Positions 34,956-44,257 are shown, counted from the first letter of the stretch. The stretch is 64,000 nucleotides of DNA from Pseudomonadota bacterium (GCA_023436885.1 JAEZHI010000015.1:113422-177421), one strand, 5' to 3'. Made by a program: numbers and translations. The notes: generated by a model not told the origin, from the sequence alone.

Positions 34956-35890
34956 GCTACTCCATCACCGAGCCGTCAAACCGCCAGAAGTGGTTCGCTG
35001 GCATCCTGGTTGTCGGCTACGCGCTGCTCACCTTGCTGCCGCTGGCCTGGATCATCGCCACCGGCTTCAAGACGCCGGCCGACGCCATCGCCTATCCGCC
35101 GAAGGTAGTCTTCACACCGTCGCTGGAGGGCTACGTCAACCTGTTCACCTCGCGTAGCCGGGTGACGCCGGAAGATCTCGCCGCCATGGGCCCGCCGACC
35201 ACTTGGTACGACGCGATCGTCCGCCAGTACGACATGGTCATCAACGGTCCCTCGCGCTACGGCGAGCGGTTCATGAACTCGGTGATCATCGGTTTCGGCT
35301 CGACCTTCCTGTCGGTGTTCCTCGGCACGATCGCCGCCTATGCCTTCAGCCGCTTCAAGGTGCCGCTCAAGGACGACCTGTTGTTCTTCATCCTGTCGAC
35401 GCGGATGATGCCGCCGATCGCCGTCGCCATCCCGATCTTCCTGATGTACCGGCAGCTCGGGCTGAGCGACACCCACCTCGGCATGATCCTGCTCTACACG
35501 GCGGTGAATCTGTCGCTCTCAGTCTGGCTGCTGAAAGGCTTCATCGACGAGATCCCGGTCGAATACGAGGAAGCGGCGCTGATCGACGGCTACACGCGCT
35601 TCCAGGCCTTCTACAAGGTGGTGCTGCCGCAAGCCGCCACCGGCATCGCCTCGACGGCCATCTTCTGCCTGATCTTCTCCTGGAACGAATACGCCTTCGC
35701 CGTGCTGCTCACCTCCGGCACCGCGCAGACGGCGCCGCCCTTCATTCCCACCATCATCGGCTCGGGCGGCAAGGACTGGCCCGCCGTGGCGGCCGGCGCG
35801 ACGCTGTTCCTGATGCCGATCATGATCTTCACCATCCTGCTCCGCAAACATCTGTTGCGCGGCATCACCTTCGGAGCGGTCCGCAAATGA
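34952..35890 (+). CDS. Carbohydrate ABC permease (MalG/UgpE type)
   Basis: This is the second pore subunit, with 312 residues and six predicted helices. It has AWIIATGFKTPADAIAYPPK after helix 1, and the EAA loop is PVEYEEAALIDGYTRFQAFY followed by KVVLPQAATGIAS. A large periplasmic loop (about residues 55-110) is longer than in MalG and resembles polyol importers. The start at 34952 overlaps the previous stop; the open frame extends upstream only as an artefact of high GC. The stop overlaps the small membrane gene by ATGA. Confidence 0.93.
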   Translation: MSYSITEPSNRQKWFAGILVVGYALLTLLPLAWIIATGFKTPADAIAYPPKVVFTPSLEGYVNLFTSRSRVTPEDLAAMGPPTTWYDAIVRQYDMVINGPSRYGERFMNSVIIGFGSTFLSVFLGTIAAYAFSRFKVPLKDDLLFFILSTRMMPPIAVAIPIFLMYRQLGLSDTHLGMILLYTAVNLSLSVWLLKGFIDEIPVEYEEAALIDGYTRFQAFYKVVLPQAATGIASTAIFCLIFSWNEYAFAVLLTSGTAQTAPPFIPTIIGSGGKDWPAVAAGATLFLMPIMIFTILLRKHLLRGITFGAVRK

Positions 35891-36075
35891 ACGCCTTCAT
35901 CCACGGTCTGCTGCGTCTGCGCCGGGGCCCCTGGGAAATGGTGGCAACAGTGCTGATCGCCTTGGGCGTGGTCATGCTGATGCAGCCCATCGCGCTAGTT
36001 CTGTTCACCTATTCCTTTCTCGTGACGTTGATCGGAACGGTGATGTTCGTCGTCGTCAGCCATTTTCCGGAGTGA
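35887..36075 (+). CDS. Small membrane protein of the importer operon (GlpU/DUF2160-like position)
   Basis: This 62-residue protein has a short basic N-terminus (LLRLRRGPWE) and two close hydrophobic helices (MVATVLIALGVVMLMQPIAL and LFTYSFLVTLIGTVMFVVVS). It is coupled by ATGA to the permease and is followed after 3 bases by the ATPase. Rhizobial glycerol importer operons (glpSTPQUV) carry a small two-helix membrane protein, GlpU, among the transporter genes, and this looks like a shorter counterpart. Function is unknown; an accessory subunit is inferred. It is easily missed in automatic annotation because a longer out-of-context frame overlaps it. Confidence 0.8.
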   Translation: MNAFIHGLLRLRRGPWEMVATVLIALGVVMLMQPIALVLFTYSFLVTLIGTVMFVVVSHFPE

Positions 36076-36078
36076 GTG

Positions 36079-37173
36079 ATGGCACAGATCGTCATCAAGA
36101 ACCTGCGCAAGGAATTTGGCGCTTTCACTGCAGTGCAATCGTCCAGCTTCACCATCGAGGATGGCGAGTTCTTCATGCTGCTGGGCCCGTCGGGCTGCGG
36201 AAAGACGACAACGCTTAGGATGATCGCCGGGCTGGAGCTGCCGACGTCCGGCGAGGTCTACATCAACGGCACCGAGGTCAGCCAGAAGCCGGCGTCAAAA
36301 CGCGATATCGCCTTTGTCTTCCAGATGTTCGCCCTCTACCCGCACATGAACGTGCGTAAGAACATCTCCTATCCGCTGGTCAGTCAGGGGATGCCGAGGG
36401 ACCAGGTACGCGCCAAGGTGGCTGAGGTGGCCGAGATCCTCGGCATCACCGCCTTGCTCGACAAGCCGGTGGGCGGTTTGTCGGGAGGCGACCGGCAGCG
36501 CGTGGCGCTCGGGCGTGCTGTGGTTCGTGATCCGGCCTGCTTCCTGATGGACGAGCCACTCGGCGCGCTCGATGCCGAGTTTCGCGAGCACATGGCGCAG
36601 GAGCTGCGCGCCCTGCATGATCGTATGCACGCCACCACCGTCTACGTGACGCACGATCAGCTCGAAGCGATGCAGATGGGCGACAAGATCGTGGTGATGA
36701 ACCACGGCGTCGTCGAGCAGTTCGGCCGCCCGCAGGAGATCTACGACTGGCCGGCGACCACCTTCGTCGCCACCTTCATCGGCTCCCCGGCCATGAACCT
36801 GCTGCCGTTCGAGGGCATGGTCGGCAATGGCGCGACATCGGTCACGCTGGCCGAGACGAAGGTTCAAATTCCGGAAATGATCAGCGGCAGCGATGGCACC
36901 CTGGTTTTTGGCGTAAGGCCGGAACACGTGCATCTCGACGACGGTTCCGGCTATCGCGGGCGCATCGCGGCGGCCGAGTATCTCGGTACCACGCAGATCG
37001 TGACGCTGGATACGCCGCTGGGGCAGGTGAGGGCCCGTCTCAGCTCCAGACAGGTGGTGACGGTCGGCGAAACGGTGGGCCTCAGCTTCGATGCCCGTTC
37101 GATATCGCTCTTCGGGGCCGACGGCCACGCGCTGGTTTCGACAGCCAATCAAAAGGTGTTGCACCATGGCTGA
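36079..37173 (+). CDS. Carbohydrate ABC importer ATPase 1 (MalK/UgpC family)
   Basis: This ABC ATPase has 364 residues. Walker A is GPSGCGKTT, the Q-loop is in AFVFQMFALYPH, the signature is LSGGDRQRVALGRA and Walker B is CFLMDEPLGALDAEF. The C-terminal third is the TOBE/OB regulatory domain typical of MalK. The signature has Asp where most MalK proteins have Gln, and the D-loop region has EFR instead of KLR, as in one subunit of heterodimeric polyol importers. The ATG at 36079 is preferred over a GTG three bases earlier. It overlaps the next gene by 8 bases. Confidence 0.92.
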   Translation: MAQIVIKNLRKEFGAFTAVQSSSFTIEDGEFFMLLGPSGCGKTTTLRMIAGLELPTSGEVYINGTEVSQKPASKRDIAFVFQMFALYPHMNVRKNISYPLVSQGMPRDQVRAKVAEVAEILGITALLDKPVGGLSGGDRQRVALGRAVVRDPACFLMDEPLGALDAEFREHMAQELRALHDRMHATTVYVTHDQLEAMQMGDKIVVMNHGVVEQFGRPQEIYDWPATTFVATFIGSPAMNLLPFEGMVGNGATSVTLAETKVQIPEMISGSDGTLVFGVRPEHVHLDDGSGYRGRIAAAEYLGTTQIVTLDTPLGQVRARLSSRQVVTVGETVGLSFDARSISLFGADGHALVSTANQKVLHHG

Positions 37174-38161
37174 AGTCGTCTTGCAGAATGTCTCGAAATC
37201 CTTCGGTCCGCAGACCGCCCTTGCCGACGTATCCCTGACGATCCCCGACGGCTCCTTCGTGGTCCTGCTCGGGCCGACCGGCGCGGGAAAGACCACGCTG
37301 CTGCGCATGGTTTCGGGACTGGACACTCCAGATACCGGCGAGGTGTTCATCGCCGGAAACGCCATGCGCGGGTTGTCGCCCGCTCAGCGCAATGTGGCGA
37401 TGGTGTTCCAGCAATACTCGCTCTATCCGCACCTGACGGTGCGCGAGAACATGGAATTTCCGCTCAAATCGCCCTTGTTGCGGACGCCGAAGGCGGAAAT
37501 CGACCGGAAGGTCGGGGAAGTCGCCGAGGTGTTGCAGATCTCCCACAAGCTCGACAACAAGGCGACGGCCCTGTCCGGTGGCGAAATGCAGCGCGTCTCG
37601 ATCGGCCGCGCCCTGGTGCGCAGCCCCAACGTCTATCTGATGGACGAGCCGCTGTCGTCACTGGACGCCAAGTTGCGCGCCGACCTGCGTATCGAGCTCA
37701 AGAGCATCCAGGCCAATCTGGGGGCAACCTTCCTTTACGTCACCCATGACCAGATCGAAGCGATGACCATGGCCACCCACGTCGGCGTTCTCGACCATGG
37801 ACGATTGGTGCAGTTCGGCACGCCGCGCGAAATCTACGAGCAGCCGGTGAGCATCTATGCCGCCGGACGCCTCGGGCAGCCGCATATCAATATCCTGCCA
37901 GCCGACCTGTTCGGCCCGGCGCCTGTCGGCGCCGCTTTCATCGGCATGCGCCCCGAACAGATCCAGCAGGGCGAGGGACAGGACAGCCTGGTTAAGCGCG
38001 TCGAGCATCTCGGCGATCAGACCCGCCTGCATCTGGCTTTCAAGAACCACGACCTGACGACCGTCATCGATGCTCACACGCCGCTACGGGCAGGGGACAT
38101 CGTCAAGATCCAGCCGTTGAAGCCATTCTATTTCGACGCCGCCGGCGCTCGTATCGTCTGA
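37166..38161 (+). CDS. Carbohydrate ABC importer ATPase 2 (MalK/UgpC family)
   Basis: This is the second ATPase, with 331 residues. Walker A is GPTGAGKTT, the signature is LSGGEMQRVSIGRA and Walker B is VYLMDEPLSSLDAKL, followed by a TOBE domain (FIGMRPEQIQQG). Its sequence differs clearly from the preceding ATPase, so the pair probably makes a heterodimer, as in the glycerol importer GlpS/GlpT. The start at 37166 lies inside the preceding gene. Two hairpins separate it from the kinase gene. Confidence 0.92.
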   Translation: MAEVVLQNVSKSFGPQTALADVSLTIPDGSFVVLLGPTGAGKTTLLRMVSGLDTPDTGEVFIAGNAMRGLSPAQRNVAMVFQQYSLYPHLTVRENMEFPLKSPLLRTPKAEIDRKVGEVAEVLQISHKLDNKATALSGGEMQRVSIGRALVRSPNVYLMDEPLSSLDAKLRADLRIELKSIQANLGATFLYVTHDQIEAMTMATHVGVLDHGRLVQFGTPREIYEQPVSIYAAGRLGQPHINILPADLFGPAPVGAAFIGMRPEQIQQGEGQDSLVKRVEHLGDQTRLHLAFKNHDLTTVIDAHTPLRAGDIVKIQPLKPFYFDAAGARIV

Positions 38162-38163
38162 TA

Positions 38164-38237
38164 CCAAGATGCATTGAAAATGCTTCTTGGCATTCCGTTT
38201 GGCGATTTCTCATGCCCATGACGCAAATGAGAAATCG
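38164..38237 (+). promoter_or_regulatory. Tandem hairpins between ATPase 2 and dihydroxyacetone kinase
   Basis: Hairpin 1 pairs 38164-38175 with 38179-38190 (11 of 12 pairs, 3-base loop). Hairpin 2 pairs CGATTTCTCAT (38203-38213) with ATGAGAAATCG (38227-38237), 11 perfect pairs with a 13-base loop. Both fall in the 136-base gap before the kinase start. They could be an attenuator, a processing site, or one arm of a regulator site; the sequence does not decide. Confidence 0.6.
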
Positions 38238-38297
38238 GCAATGATTTCAATGAGCGGATGCGTCAGCATCTTCGCGAATTGGGTTGAGGGGGGCAAC

Positions 38298-39917
38298 ATG
38301 ACGCAGTTCATGAACAAACGCGAGAACATCGTCACCGAGGCGATCGAAGGCGCCGTGATGGCCTCGGGAGGGCGCCTCGTCAGGCTGGACGGTTTCCCGC
38401 ATATCCGCGTGGTGATGCGGGCCGATTGGGACAAGAGCCGGGTGGCCATCGTCTCCGGCGGCGGTTCCGGCCACGAACCCGCCCATGTCGGTTTCGTCGG
38501 TCCAGGCATGCTGACAGCCGCGGTCTGCGGCGATGTGTTCGCCTCTCCCTCTGTCGATGCGGTCCTTGCCGGCATCCTGGCCGCGACCGGACCGGCCGGC
38601 TGCCTGCTGGTGGTTAAGAACTACACCGGTGACCGGCTGAACTTCGGCCTTGCCGCCGAACGGGCGCGCGCCTTCGGCCTCAAGGTCAGCATGGTGATCG
38701 TCGATGACGACATCGCTCTGCCCAACCTGCCGCAATCGCGCGGCCTCGCCGGCACGCTATTCGTGCACAAGGTGGCCGGTGATCTTGCCGAGAAGGGATG
38801 CGATCTCGCTACCGTCACCGCCGCCGCCGAGCGCATCATCGCCGGCACGCGGTCGATCGGCATGTCGCTCGATACTTGCACGGTGCCCGGTTCGGCCAAG
38901 GAGAGCCGCATCGCGCCCGGCAAGGCCGAACTGGGCCTCGGCATTCACGGTGAGCCGGGTGTCGAGCAGATCGATTTCCTCGGTGCCGAGCAGGCCATGG
39001 CGGCGATGATCGACAAGCTGGCGGCCGAGGCCGACGCCGGCGAATATGTCGCGCTGCTCAACAATCTCGGCGGCGCCTCCGTACTCGAAATGTCGGTTCT
39101 GGCCTACGAGCTGCTGCGCTCGGATCTCGGCAAGAAGATCAAATTCATAGTCGGCCCGGCCGCCATGATGACCTCGCTCGACATGCGCGGCGCTTCGGTA
39201 TCGATCTGCCCCCTGACGCCGGAAATCGAGGCATCGCTCTCGAGCCCGGTGGCGATGTCGGCTTGGCCGGGGTGTCATCGGGTGAGCGCGCCGGGCCTGC
39301 TGGCGCTGCCTGACGGCCTCACGCCGATCATGCCCATTCCTTCGCAGCACCGCGCCACACGCGACTTCCTTCTCAAGTGCTGCAACATCATGATTTCGCT
39401 GGAAGCCGAGTTGAATGCGCTCGATGCAAAGTCCGGAGATGGCGACACCGGTTCGACCTTGGCCGGTGCAGCGCGTGCGCTGATCGGGGCGCTCGATCAC
39501 TTGCCGTTGGCCGATCACACGCAGCTCTACCGCGCCATCGGACTGGAGTTCAGCCAGACCATGGGCGGCTCGTCCGGCGTGCTGCTGGCGATCTTCTTCG
39601 CCGCGACCGGCGATGCGGCCTCCAGCGGATTGACCATGCGCGACGCGCTCCTTGCGGGTTTGGCGCGCATGCAGGAAATCGGCGGGGCGAGACCGGGCGA
39701 CCGCACCATGATTGATGCGCTTCATCCGGCGCTGCTGGCACTCAACGATGGCATCGCGGCTGCCGCCGCCGCTGCCCGCAAAGGCGCGGACCACACGGCC
39801 ACGCTGAAGGTCGCCAAGGCCGGCCGCGCCGCCTATGTGAACGCCGAAAAGCTGAGCGGCCATCCCGATCCGGGAGCCGAAGCGGTGGCCCGCCTGTTCG
39901 AAGCCCTTAGCAACTAG
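38298..39917 (+). CDS. dhaKL: Dihydroxyacetone kinase, fused DhaK-DhaL (ATP type)
   Basis: This cytosolic kinase phosphorylates dihydroxyacetone (or a related triose/tetrose ketone) with ATP. The protein has 539 residues. The DhaK half (about 1-330) has VSGGGSGHEPAHVGFVGPGM and VVKNYTGDRLNFGLA. The His that binds the substrate carbonyl covalently lies in GLGIHGEPG. The DhaL half (about 355-539) has the Mg-ATP motif DAKSGDGDTGSTLAGAA and FSQTMGGSSG, RPGDRTMIDAL. The ATG at 38298 follows GAGGGGGGC. It ends the importer operon, so the imported substrate is probably dihydroxyacetone, glycerol after oxidation, or a close analogue such as a tetrulose. Confidence 0.93.
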   Translation: MTQFMNKRENIVTEAIEGAVMASGGRLVRLDGFPHIRVVMRADWDKSRVAIVSGGGSGHEPAHVGFVGPGMLTAAVCGDVFASPSVDAVLAGILAATGPAGCLLVVKNYTGDRLNFGLAAERARAFGLKVSMVIVDDDIALPNLPQSRGLAGTLFVHKVAGDLAEKGCDLATVTAAAERIIAGTRSIGMSLDTCTVPGSAKESRIAPGKAELGLGIHGEPGVEQIDFLGAEQAMAAMIDKLAAEADAGEYVALLNNLGGASVLEMSVLAYELLRSDLGKKIKFIVGPAAMMTSLDMRGASVSICPLTPEIEASLSSPVAMSAWPGCHRVSAPGLLALPDGLTPIMPIPSQHRATRDFLLKCCNIMISLEAELNALDAKSGDGDTGSTLAGAARALIGALDHLPLADHTQLYRAIGLEFSQTMGGSSGVLLAIFFAATGDAASSGLTMRDALLAGLARMQEIGGARPGDRTMIDALHPALLALNDGIAAAAAAARKGADHTATLKVAKAGRAAYVNAEKLSGHPDPGAEAVARLFEALSN

Positions 39918-39971
39918 GGCTGGGCGTTCTTTACACACCATGAAGCGTCAAACGGCGCAGTCGAGCCTCCT

Positions 39972-40214
39972 CTAGAGTCGCCTCGGCTCTTCGGAGGGGC
40001 TGCGGCTGCGCATTTCTCGCCAAGCTTTCATGCGCGGCGCGATGCCCAATGCAACTGGAACGGCGATGATGAACGTGAGGCCAACCACCCAGGGCACATA
40101 CACCTGGGCCTGTTCGTTGAGTGGCGTCGCCATGACGATAACCATGCCGATGCCGAACAGGACGCCCTGTACGATCAGGTAGATGAGCAGCGTAAGCATG
40201 ATGCGGATTCTCAT
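39972..40214 (-). CDS. Small two-helix inner-membrane protein
   Basis: This 80-residue protein has two hydrophobic segments (LTLLIYLIVQGVLFGIGMVI and VPWVVGLTFIIAVPVALGI) and a basic, Arg/Ser-rich tail. The ATG at 40214 is preceded by GGAGGCG at a proper distance, which supports a real gene. It is not recognised, and similar short proteins are widespread in rhizobia without a known role. It converges on the kinase gene with 54 bases between stops. Confidence 0.65.
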   Translation of the reverse strand: MRIRIMLTLLIYLIVQGVLFGIGMVIVMATPLNEQAQVYVPWVVGLTFIIAVPVALGIAPRMKAWREMRSRSPSEEPRRL

Positions 40215-40586
40215 CGTCGCCTCCATGATTGCTGCCCTATCAACGCGCAACTGGTCCACTAGGTTGCGGCCATGGAAGCGAGCCGCGCCGTTTCGTACGC
40301 CGAGACTGCCGTGCGCCGCGGGCATTCGCTGAGCTAGGTCTTTCCCGGATTACATCAATCGGCAGATAGGCAGCTGCGACAGCGCGCAGGTTGCTCGGCA
40401 ACGGCATTGGTGCCTTCGGCCTCCGGGATGCCGAGCTTTGCAAAGATATGTTTGTTGCCGGCTAAAATCATTGGTTGCTAAAAACACAACCAAAGCGGAA
40501 AATCAACACTTCGGTTACATTTCTCTCTTATTTATTGCGGAGGTACTGATGACAACCTTAAGGTTGCGATGGCTTGAGGAATGGCG
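40215..40586. other. Intergenic region upstream of the PAP2 gene
   Basis: These 372 bases between divergent genes shift from GC-rich to AT-rich near 40450. An inverted repeat TTGGTTG (40471-40477) / CAACCAA (40487-40493) is the only clear element and may be an operator or small hairpin for the PAP2 gene. No credible coding frame was seen. Confidence 0.5.
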
Positions 40587-41540
40587 ATGCCTCCAGATCA
40601 TCCATTGGGCGTAAGGATCTGGCCGACGATCTTGATCCTCTGCGCAATAGCCGCAGTTCCTTTCGTCAGTGCTGGATTCCGGTTTTCCTCGCTTCTGGCT
40701 ATGGTTGGAACGCCCGTGATCGGAGTTTTCTGTTGCCGAATTCTCATGCGATACCCGGGAGTGTACAAGTTCGGTGCCGTGCTTGACGCGTTGTTCCAGA
40801 TGGTATTCGTCAGTTTATTCGGTGTCATGACAAGCTATGCTGCGGCAACCGCTAATGCACCACTAATTGATGAAATACTTCTTCGAGCAGATCAGGCTAT
40901 TGGGTACGATTGGCAGACATATTTGCGCGTGCTCGGTGCCAACGATGGCGTCCGTATAGCACTGAATATGACTTATATGAGCTTTATTATTCAGCCAATT
41001 TTGCTTGCCTTGGTTCTTGTATTGACAGACAGGTTAATGAAATACGACATTTTCATTCTCTCGATGATGTCGGGCTTGGCTATCGCGGCCGTTATATTCG
41101 TCATTTGCCCCGCGACCACGGCTTGGTCTTATCTTGGCCAGGACGCTTTGGCTTCCTCGATATATCCAGGCGTTCCAATCTCCGGACAAAACTGGATGGT
41201 TGCCTTGCCGGAAATACGCGCTGGAGGGGGGCGACTGATTTCCAATCCGCTTGGATTAATTGCGTTTCCGAGCTTTCATTGTGTCATGGCATTGCTGAAC
41301 ATCCGCGCGGCGTGGTCTGTGAAATGGTTGCGTATGCCGTTTCTAGTCCTCAACGGGCTGATGATCATTTCGACACCAGCCTTTGGTGGACACTATCTGG
41401 TCGATGTGATCGCCGGCGCTTTCGTGGCCGTCGTTTCGTCAATCCTGGCTGGTAAGATCCACCGCCTTGTTCGCGAGTTCGGTTTCCCGGGCGCACGCGG
41501 TCTGGACATCGACCCGGCGTCGTTACAGAGCCAGAAATGA
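40587..41540 (+). CDS. PAP2-superfamily membrane phosphatase (Aur1/inositolphosphotransferase-like)
   Basis: This inner-membrane protein has 317 residues with six or more helices and a PAP2 active site. The second phosphatase motif is FPSFHCVMA and the third is TPAFGGHYLVDV; the conserved His and Asp residues are present. The long N-terminal membrane part before the motifs resembles Aur1/Ipt1-like PAP2 proteins that act on lipid phosphates or transfer head groups. The ATG at 40587 has GAGGA at six bases; one codon pair upstream is another ATG without room for a ribosome site. Codon use is visibly AT-richer than that of its neighbours, suggesting later acquisition. Confidence 0.8.
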   Translation: MPPDHPLGVRIWPTILILCAIAAVPFVSAGFRFSSLLAMVGTPVIGVFCCRILMRYPGVYKFGAVLDALFQMVFVSLFGVMTSYAAATANAPLIDEILLRADQAIGYDWQTYLRVLGANDGVRIALNMTYMSFIIQPILLALVLVLTDRLMKYDIFILSMMSGLAIAAVIFVICPATTAWSYLGQDALASSIYPGVPISGQNWMVALPEIRAGGGRLISNPLGLIAFPSFHCVMALLNIRAAWSVKWLRMPFLVLNGLMIISTPAFGGHYLVDVIAGAFVAVVSSILAGKIHRLVREFGFPGARGLDIDPASLQSQK

Positions 41541-41672
41541 CGGCTTCGATATCTGATTGTTCACGGAGCGGCATGCCCGAAAAACCAACTTTTATACTTG
41601 ATCCTATTTGTTATCATTAAAGAAGGAAGCGGCTAACGCATGAACTGACGGATCCTTAATGAGGAGGAAGTG

Positions 41673-42077
41673 ATGTCATATAAGGCAATAGTGATACCTT
41701 TGGCCTCGATATTCGTTTTGGTTCTGAATTCTGGATCTTTTGCGAGTTCAAAAGAAGTAAAAGTACAGTCCGGAAAGGAATTAACGCTACATCCGCTTTA
41801 TCATCTTGATAAGAAAACTTGCGCTTACATGCAGGTACCCGATGTGGCGATAAAGACACCTCCAGCGCACGGCGAGGTTAGCACTTCAACGATCCAAACA
41901 ACAATCCGAGATGATAGCGTGTGCCACGATAAACCGGTGAAGGCGGCCTCGATTAAATATAAACCGCAGAGCGGATACCATGGGTCGGACAGATTGGTCG
42001 CTGCTGTGACGTATTACAAAAAATCTGGGAAAGTACTTCGTACGGAAGATAAGGAGTATTTATTTGATATCAGGTAA
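41673..42077 (+). CDS. Small secreted protein of unknown function
   Basis: This 134-residue protein has an N-terminal signal peptide (hydrophobic core IPLASIFVLVLNSG, cleavage near SFASS). The mature part is rich in Lys, Thr and Val with two cysteines (KTCAYM, DSVCHD) that could form one disulfide. Alternating strands such as KTPPAHGEVSTSTIQTTI and IKYKPQSGYHGSDRLVAAV resemble a small Ig-like or cadherin-like beta domain. A strong AGGAGGAAG precedes the ATG. The base composition is AT-rich, as in the PAP2 gene before it, so both may have arrived together. No function is assigned. Confidence 0.7.
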   Translation: MSYKAIVIPLASIFVLVLNSGSFASSKEVKVQSGKELTLHPLYHLDKKTCAYMQVPDVAIKTPPAHGEVSTSTIQTTIRDDSVCHDKPVKAASIKYKPQSGYHGSDRLVAAVTYYKKSGKVLRTEDKEYLFDIR

Positions 42078-42225
42078 CCTGGACGGGTGATTGCCCGAAG
42101 CGCGGCATTCTAAACTATGATATAGCGTATTTTTAGCTCGACGGCGGCAAAATGAATGCCCTGGCGAAATATTGCCGCTAGTTTTTTCTAAACATCGGAA
42201 CTCAACTAAGTAGCCTTAGCCAGTT

Positions 42226-43182
42226 CTACTTCCTGCGCGTGCCGCTCGGCCGGAACGGAATGCCGAGCGCGGCAGGGGCGTTCTGCCGCCCGGCAAAGCC
42301 CGCAAGGACGACGATGGTGAGCACGTAGGGCAGCATCAGCAGGAACTGCAGGGGCAGGGCGATGTGCAGGAGCTGGGCGCGCAGCTGCAAAGCATCGGCC
42401 GCGCCGAACAATAGGGCGGCGAGCGCCACCCCGACCGCATGGCGCCTTCCCAGGATGAGGATAGCGAGCGCAATATAGCCCCGGCCGGCGGTCATGTTGT
42501 CGAGGTAGACGCCGGTTGCCGACAGTGACAGCACGGCGCCGCCGAGACCGGCAAAGGCGCCGGAGAGGCCTATGCAGACATAGCGGATGGCAACGACGTT
42601 GAGCCCCAGCGTCTCGGCCGCCTCGGGGTGTTCACCGGCCGCCCTGACGTTGAGGCCGAAGCGCGTCTTGCGCATGATGAACAGCGTCACGGCCACCAGC
42701 GCCAGCCCGACATAGGCGAGGATATCCTGGCGGAAGAGCAGCGGACCCAGCACCGGAATGTCGCCGAGCGGGCCGAAGTCGATGGGCGAGAAGGGCGTGA
42801 CGCGCGGCTGCGCCGTGGTGGCGCCGTAGATCATCCGGTAAAAGAAGGATGTTACTCCTACGGCGAGCAGATTGAAGGCGATGCCGACCACCACCTGGTT
42901 GGCGGCGATGGTGATGGCGTACCATCCGAGCAGCAACCCGACCGCCGCGCCGGCGGCAATGGCGGTGACGACGCCGAGGCCGAGGTGACCGGTGAGATTG
43001 GCCGCGACGAAGCCGGTGAAGGCGCCGGTCAGCATCATGCCTTCGAGGCCGATGTTGACCACGCCCGAGCGCTCGTTGAACACGCCGCCCAACGCAGCCA
43101 GCAGGATGGGCATGGCAAGGCGCATGGAAGCAGCGAGGAACCCGGCGAATACCGGGTCGTTCAGGGTGGCGAGGAGGCTCAT
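42226..43182 (-). CDS. Second BMP-type nucleoside importer, permease 2
   Basis: This inner-membrane permease has 318 residues. It shows LGGVFNERSGVVNIGLEGMM at the N-terminus and VRAAGEHPEAAETLGL as the coupling loop, plus NMTAGRGYIALAILILG. It is the last gene of the minus-strand importer and overlaps the upstream permease by ATGA. It is paralogous to the 5861-6820 permease but clearly divergent, so the two importers probably differ in substrate. Confidence 0.92.
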   Translation of the reverse strand: MSLLATLNDPVFAGFLAASMRLAMPILLAALGGVFNERSGVVNIGLEGMMLTGAFTGFVAANLTGHLGLGVVTAIAAGAAVGLLLGWYAITIAANQVVVGIAFNLLAVGVTSFFYRMIYGATTAQPRVTPFSPIDFGPLGDIPVLGPLLFRQDILAYVGLALVAVTLFIMRKTRFGLNVRAAGEHPEAAETLGLNVVAIRYVCIGLSGAFAGLGGAVLSLSATGVYLDNMTAGRGYIALAILILGRRHAVGVALAALLFGAADALQLRAQLLHIALPLQFLLMLPYVLTIVVLAGFAGRQNAPAALGIPFRPSGTRRK

Positions 43183-44257
43183 TGGCTGGCAGTCCTCCGC
43201 AAGTGCTTGAATAAACGATCGGCCCATTCGGCGAAGGCGCCGGAACCGATCAGGAACAGCACCACGAGCCCCTGGATGACCACCGTCAGCGTGCCGGGCA
43301 CCCCGGCGGCCGATTCCATGGTGGTGGCACCGATCTGCAGCGCCGCGAACAGGAAGGCGGCCGCAAGTACGCCGAGCGGGCTGGTGCGACCGAGCAGCGC
43401 CACGATGATCGCCGTGTAGCCGAAGCCGGGCGACAGGTTCTCGATCATGCGCCGCTGCACGCCGGCCACTTCGGCAAAGCCGGCGAGACCGGCGAGCAGG
43501 CCGCCGACGACGAAGCCGAGCATCAGATAGCGTTTCACGGGGATGCCGGCATTCCTGGCCGCCTGCGGGTTGAGCCCGGTGGCGCGCAGATGAAAGCCGC
43601 CAACCCGTTTCCAGAGAAAGACATGGCAGAGGATCGCGGCGACGATGACGATCAGCACGCCGGCATGCAGGCGGGTGCCCGGCAGGAGAACCGGCAGGCG
43701 GGCGGCGGCATCGAGCCTTGCCGTCTGGGCGAGCGGCGAGTTGGGGTCCTGCAGCGGGCCGTGCAACAGATAGCCGACCAAATCGATGGCGACATAGTTC
43801 AGCATGATGGTGGTGATCAGTTCGTCGGCCCTGAAACGCAGCTTCAGCCAGCCGGCTAGTGCCGACCAGAGACCGCCCGCCAACATCGATGCCAGAGCCA
43901 TCGCCGGCAGGACCAGCCAGGAGGAGGAACCGGCCAGCGCGACGCCGGTCGCACCCGCCGCGACACCGCCAAGATAGAGCTGCCCCTCGGCGCCGACGTT
44001 AAAGGCGCCGGCGCGGAAACCCATGGTGATACCGAGGCCGCAAAGGGCGAGCGGCACTGTGCGCACCAGGGTTTCGGCAAGCCCGTTGCTGCTGCCGAAA
44101 GCCGCCTCGATCAGGGCGGCATAGGCAGTGACGGGATTGACGCCGACCGAGGCGATCAGCACCGCGCCGACCAGGAAGGCCAGGAGAACTGCGGCGAGGC
44201 TGCCCATGAAGCCCTTTGGCGGCTGGAGACGGGCGGTGATCTTTTGAACGGGCGCGT

